In this document: positions 61,070 through 64,000 of the stretch, in pieces
How positions within the stretch are numbered: position 1 is the first letter of the stretch
How the letters are laid out: each line of letters opens with the position of its first letter
From: Chromatiaceae bacterium
Lineage (GTDB): Bacteria; Pseudomonadota; Gammaproteobacteria; Chromatiales; Chromatiaceae
Assembly: GCA_024235215.1 (NCBI GenBank)
Contig: JACKMU010000009.1
Coordinates: 1-64,000 of the forward strand
Direction: 5' to 3'
Length of the DNA stretch: 64,000 bases
Notes under the pieces: generated by a model
Told to the model about the DNA's origin: nothing
What the model saw: only the letters and a program-made list of their open reading frames with translations
The model's database searches: none
Translations under genes and position numbers: made by a program

Positions 61070-63645
61070 TGCTTATCCTCCAAATTTTCGTACGCAGGCA
61101 GAGTGAGGCAGAAATGGCTGCCGACACTTACTGTCGGATCGACCTCGATTTTACCACCATGATCCTTGGCAATCGTCTGACTGATGACCAGACCCATACC
61201 CATGCCACTCGCCTTAGTGGTAAAAAACGGAGTGAACAGGTTGCGCGCCGCTTCTTTTTTGATTCCCGAACCGGTATCCACCACATCCACCCGCACTTCG
61301 CCACTCTCCTGGTAGCCGCTGCGCACAACCAGACTGCGTCTCTTTTCAGGCACCTCCTGTAGTGCTTCCAGTGCGTTACGGATCAGATTCAGCAGCACCT
61401 GCTCGATCTGCACAACGTCCACCCTGACCGGGAGACGCCCCGCGGTCAACTCCTGTTCGACAATGACACCGGTCTTACGTGCCTCGAACTCGACAAAGGT
61501 GCACACTTCCCTGATCAGATTGTTCATATCCGCCTCACTACGTACAGGCAGCTGCTTGCCAACCAGCCGCCGCAAGCGACGGATGATCTCACCCGCCCGC
61601 TCCGCCTGACCACTGATTTGACCCAGTGCAAATTTCAAATCATCGGCCCCTTCCATTTCTGCGGGCAATCTCCGAACGCAACCACTGGCATAATTGGCAA
61701 TGGCCGACAGCGGTTGATTGAGCTCATGTGCCAACCCGGTGGCCATCTCACCCATGGTGCTCAAACGGGAAACATGCACCAGCTCCTGCTGATGCTGGCG
61801 CGCCTCTATTTCAGCGCGCCGCACTTCGGTAATGTCGCGACCGTAAATATTGACATAGTTGAGCTCGACAACCGGAGTGACCAGCAGCGAGTAGATATGC
61901 TCGCCTACTATCACTTCACTCTCCCAGTCGCTTCCGGAGTTGAATGCATTGACCACGCGATTGCGCCAGTAGAGCGGCAGCTTCTGACCTTGAGCGCACT
62001 CCCAGTATGCAAGCAAAGGGGCACTCGCCGGATTGGCGTATATGATCACGCCGGGGCGGTTCACCCGTAGGATAGGACTGGGACTTTCGGTGGGAAACTT
62101 GGCCAGGCTGACGATCATCTCCTCTGCGCGTCTCCGGCTGGTGATATCGCGCACGTAGATGGTGAACACTTCTTTCAACGGCAGCTGAATCGGCTTGATC
62201 GCCACCTCGACCGGAAACTGTGTGGTGTCTGCCCGTAGCGCACTCATCTCACCGCGGATCTCCCCTCTCTCCAGGCTGGCATCTGTTTCGAGCCGCTTCA
62301 ACATGCGATTGAATTTCGGGTTGTCCTCGGCCCTGATGATCAACGAGGGAAAAAGTATGCCGATCACATCGTCACGCCGGTAACCGAACTCTTTTTCCGC
62401 AGTGGAGTTGAACTCTATGATTTTTCCTTTCCGATCGATCGTGATGATCGGGTCCAGTGCCGCCTCCAGGATAGCCTGCTTGATCGCTTCGGACTGTTTC
62501 AATTCAGTTTCGTGTTCCCGCCGCATCTCCTCGCGCGCGGTAAGTACGTTGCCGATGAACTGCTTGATCCAGTCCTCGAGAAGATAGATCTGATTACCCC
62601 GTTCGATGGCCGGTTGGCGGCGCCCCAGCGCGCGCCGGGAAAAAAGTGAGATCCTGCGCAGAATCCGGTTGAGCCGCTCCGACAAGAGATAGAAAACCAG
62701 TGTGAAGACAGAGATAAAGGTGGTGGCCGCCACCAGACGCTGACGCCGCTCGACCCCTTCTACCCGCTGCTGGGTCTCCTCCAGGGCGCTGCGCGGTACC
62801 AGTGTCGCAAACTGCATATTCAGCACCGATCCTTCATATTGAAAGAACGACTGTGCAGTCACGACGAAATTCCTTGATACCTGCTCAATCCGGCTTCCGG
62901 CTGGAACGACTCTGGAGTCGCTGCTGGAGAGAAATCGCTGCTCATCCGCATCGAACAGGCCAACCAACACACCACTGGAAGAGACTCCCTGTTGGGAGGC
63001 GAGCAGAAACTCGCTGTCCAGCGGCACCACCATCATCAGGTAGCCCATATTGGTGCCTGTTCCATCCTCGGCAACCTCGGAGATCAGGAGATAGGGTCTC
63101 CCCTCCAGGGTGGTCAGGAACGCCTGGACCCGCGATTCGGTGAGAAAACGGCGATCGACTTTCAGCAGCTCCGGTGGGAGCAGGCGCAGGTCGAGATTAT
63201 AGACCTCACGGGTTCGCCCCTGACGATCGATCAGCAGAATCTTGCCTGGTTCAACCAGACTGCGCCAAAGCGATGTCGCCGGTAGCCAGGGCGGAGGTGA
63301 AAAATAGACGGTCGGATCGCTCTCCTCCAGATCAGACCAATAGATCGGATCCAGGTAGCTGGAGAGACTGCGATGATTCGCCAGCAAACGGGTCGTCGAA
63401 GTGTGTGCTGCAACATAATTTTCGAACCGGATCAGTGTCTCCCGCGCTTGCTGCTCCAGCCTGGTCTGCAACTCCTCGTCAAAGATACTCCGCAACGCTT
63501 TTGGCTGCACCTGATCCAGCACCGCCCAGACTAGCGCACCGCAGGCCAGCCCGATGAGAATCGAAAGCAGCGTCATCGGTATACGCCGTAAATGGCCAAG
63601 CAACCAGGACTCGAGCCTTTTCAACAGCGCTGTTCTCTTTTTCAC
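61066..63645 (-). CDS. PAS-containing sensor histidine kinase, FixL-like
   Basis: The 859-residue protein has TM1 (about 25-45), a large periplasmic sensor domain (to about 310), TM2 (about 312-330), then PAS (about 400-515) and a second PAS-like region (about 525-620). HisKA follows with the phospho-His in MGEMATGLAHELNQPLSAIA, and HATPase has N, G1 and G2 boxes (LLNLIRNALEAL, VVDTGSGI, GMGMGLVISQTI). The periplasmic sensor shows no recognisable ligand family. The NPLS H-box context is of the FixL/NtrB group. It is paired with the downstream regulator. Confidence 0.92.
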   Translation of the reverse strand: MKKRTALLKRLESWLLGHLRRIPMTLLSILIGLACGALVWAVLDQVQPKALRSIFDEELQTRLEQQARETLIRFENYVAAHTSTTRLLANHRSLSSYLDPIYWSDLEESDPTVYFSPPPWLPATSLWRSLVEPGKILLIDRQGRTREVYNLDLRLLPPELLKVDRRFLTESRVQAFLTTLEGRPYLLISEVAEDGTGTNMGYLMMVVPLDSEFLLASQQGVSSSGVLVGLFDADEQRFLSSSDSRVVPAGSRIEQVSRNFVVTAQSFFQYEGSVLNMQFATLVPRSALEETQQRVEGVERRQRLVAATTFISVFTLVFYLLSERLNRILRRISLFSRRALGRRQPAIERGNQIYLLEDWIKQFIGNVLTAREEMRREHETELKQSEAIKQAILEAALDPIITIDRKGKIIEFNSTAEKEFGYRRDDVIGILFPSLIIRAEDNPKFNRMLKRLETDASLERGEIRGEMSALRADTTQFPVEVAIKPIQLPLKEVFTIYVRDITSRRRAEEMIVSLAKFPTESPSPILRVNRPGVIIYANPASAPLLAYWECAQGQKLPLYWRNRVVNAFNSGSDWESEVIVGEHIYSLLVTPVVELNYVNIYGRDITEVRRAEIEARQHQQELVHVSRLSTMGEMATGLAHELNQPLSAIANYASGCVRRLPAEMEGADDLKFALGQISGQAERAGEIIRRLRRLVGKQLPVRSEADMNNLIREVCTFVEFEARKTGVIVEQELTAGRLPVRVDVVQIEQVLLNLIRNALEALQEVPEKRRSLVVRSGYQESGEVRVDVVDTGSGIKKEAARNLFTPFFTTKASGMGMGLVISQTIAKDHGGKIEVDPTVSVGSHFCLTLPAYENLEDKQ

Positions 63646-63836
63646 CCATCGACTCCAGCAGTTGTCACGCTTCCTCCCGACCCCGGAGCATACTCCGACA
63701 GCGCCAGCCGCTCAGATATATGCTGAATGGTGCCCTCCTGTAATGCCCAGCAGGCACCTTCGCCTCCTTCTGATCATACTATCAAGCAGCTGAACCCAGG
63801 CTATAATTGCAGATCGTTTATTGACCAGATATCGAA

Positions 63837-64000
63837 ATGAACCAGGCTATCCCATCCACATCGACCAATGCACCAGGTCTGTTCCGACGCCTCGGGGCGA
63901 TGCTCTATGATACGCTGCTGGTGACCGGGCTGCTGCTGATGGCGATCGTTCCGGTGGTCGTCCTGCTCGGTAGCATTGAGGGTTGGGACCAAATCGACAC
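63837..64000 (+). CDS. RDD-family membrane protein, truncated by the window edge
   Basis: ATG 63837 opens NQAIPSTSTNAPGLFRRLG and AMLYDTLLVTGLLLMAIVPV, the RDD family start with a first helix. The frame is open to the edge (54 codons visible). A TATAAT at 63802-63807 may be the -10 box, without a good -35. It diverges from the kinase gene. Confidence 0.8.
   Translation, partial: MNQAIPSTSTNAPGLFRRLGAMLYDTLLVTGLLLMAIVPVVVLLGSIEGWDQID

Noticed and set aside
1..64000. CRISPR array or intact insertion sequence
   Set aside because: No regularly spaced short repeats and no transposase-like ORF with a DDE or HUH pattern were found; the repeats seen are coding or palindromic.

Overview
The window comes from a free-living or host-associated gammaproteobacterium of moderately high GC. 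The evidence is the gamma-type gene order yebC-ruvC-ruvA-ruvB-ybgC-tolQ-tolR-tolA-tolB-pal-cpoB-queE-queC, the two Slp-family outer-membrane lipoproteins, the encoded CCA on the tRNA-Lys and the PAS/FixL-type two-component pair. A YeeE/YedE (thiosulfate-uptake type) transporter would suit a sulfur-oxidising lineage, but the species cannot be named from sequence alone.

Left arm (1-14044, all minus strand apart from one toxin-antitoxin pair): a giant repeat adhesin runs off the left edge. It has an LEPR-xLL-like N-terminus, DUF4347, LamG and cadherin/VCBS-like domains, and four near-identical 113-residue repeats. Upstream in the same direction are three unusual membrane-fusion proteins: GAF-HlyD, PqqD-like/M50 protease/HlyD, and HlyD-SPOR. 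I infer that these four genes form one surface-protein export or maturation locus. Two PIN-toxin modules and two REP-like inverted repeats sit between the adhesin and the adaptors. This locus is my first candidate for an undescribed system.

Middle left (14045-33484): two tandem Slp lipoproteins, a DUF5658 membrane protein, glycerate 2-kinase with a DUF455 ferritin-like protein, and a two-gene ion-driven motor-like pair (MotA/TolQ-like channel plus a TolR-like protein carrying a long coiled coil; second candidate). These are followed by an MFS transporter with an alpha/beta hydrolase, Pcm, a two-thioredoxin-fold periplasmic protein, enoyl-CoA hydratase, an HBM sensor lacking any signalling domain, a fadN-fadA-fadE-like beta-oxidation operon preceded by a MerR regulator, and a TudS-related protein.

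Island (about 33760-44077): a 49-bp direct repeat of the tRNA-Lys(UUU) 3' half bounds about 10.3 kb of decayed integrative-element DNA. It holds a broken tyrosine integrase joined directly to the C-terminus of a conjugative TraC/VirB4 ATPase, additional traC tails, a broken SWIM/SNF2 helicase, an orphan FlhA cytoplasmic domain, a pRiA4b ORF3-like gene, a third toxin-antitoxin pair (AbrB/VapC), and fragments of glutamate-synthase-like and old-yellow-enzyme-like genes.

Right arm (44108-64000): the YeeE/YedE transporter, a secreted DUF11/thrombospondin-type-3 protein, then the conserved queCE-cpoB-pal-tolBARQ-ybgC-ruvBAC-yebC block on the minus strand with mostly overlapping genes. Beyond it lie an esterase, an HDOD/GAF-like protein, a DUF971-MoaD fusion without the usual terminal Gly-Gly, a FixLJ-like two-component pair and the start of an RDD membrane protein.
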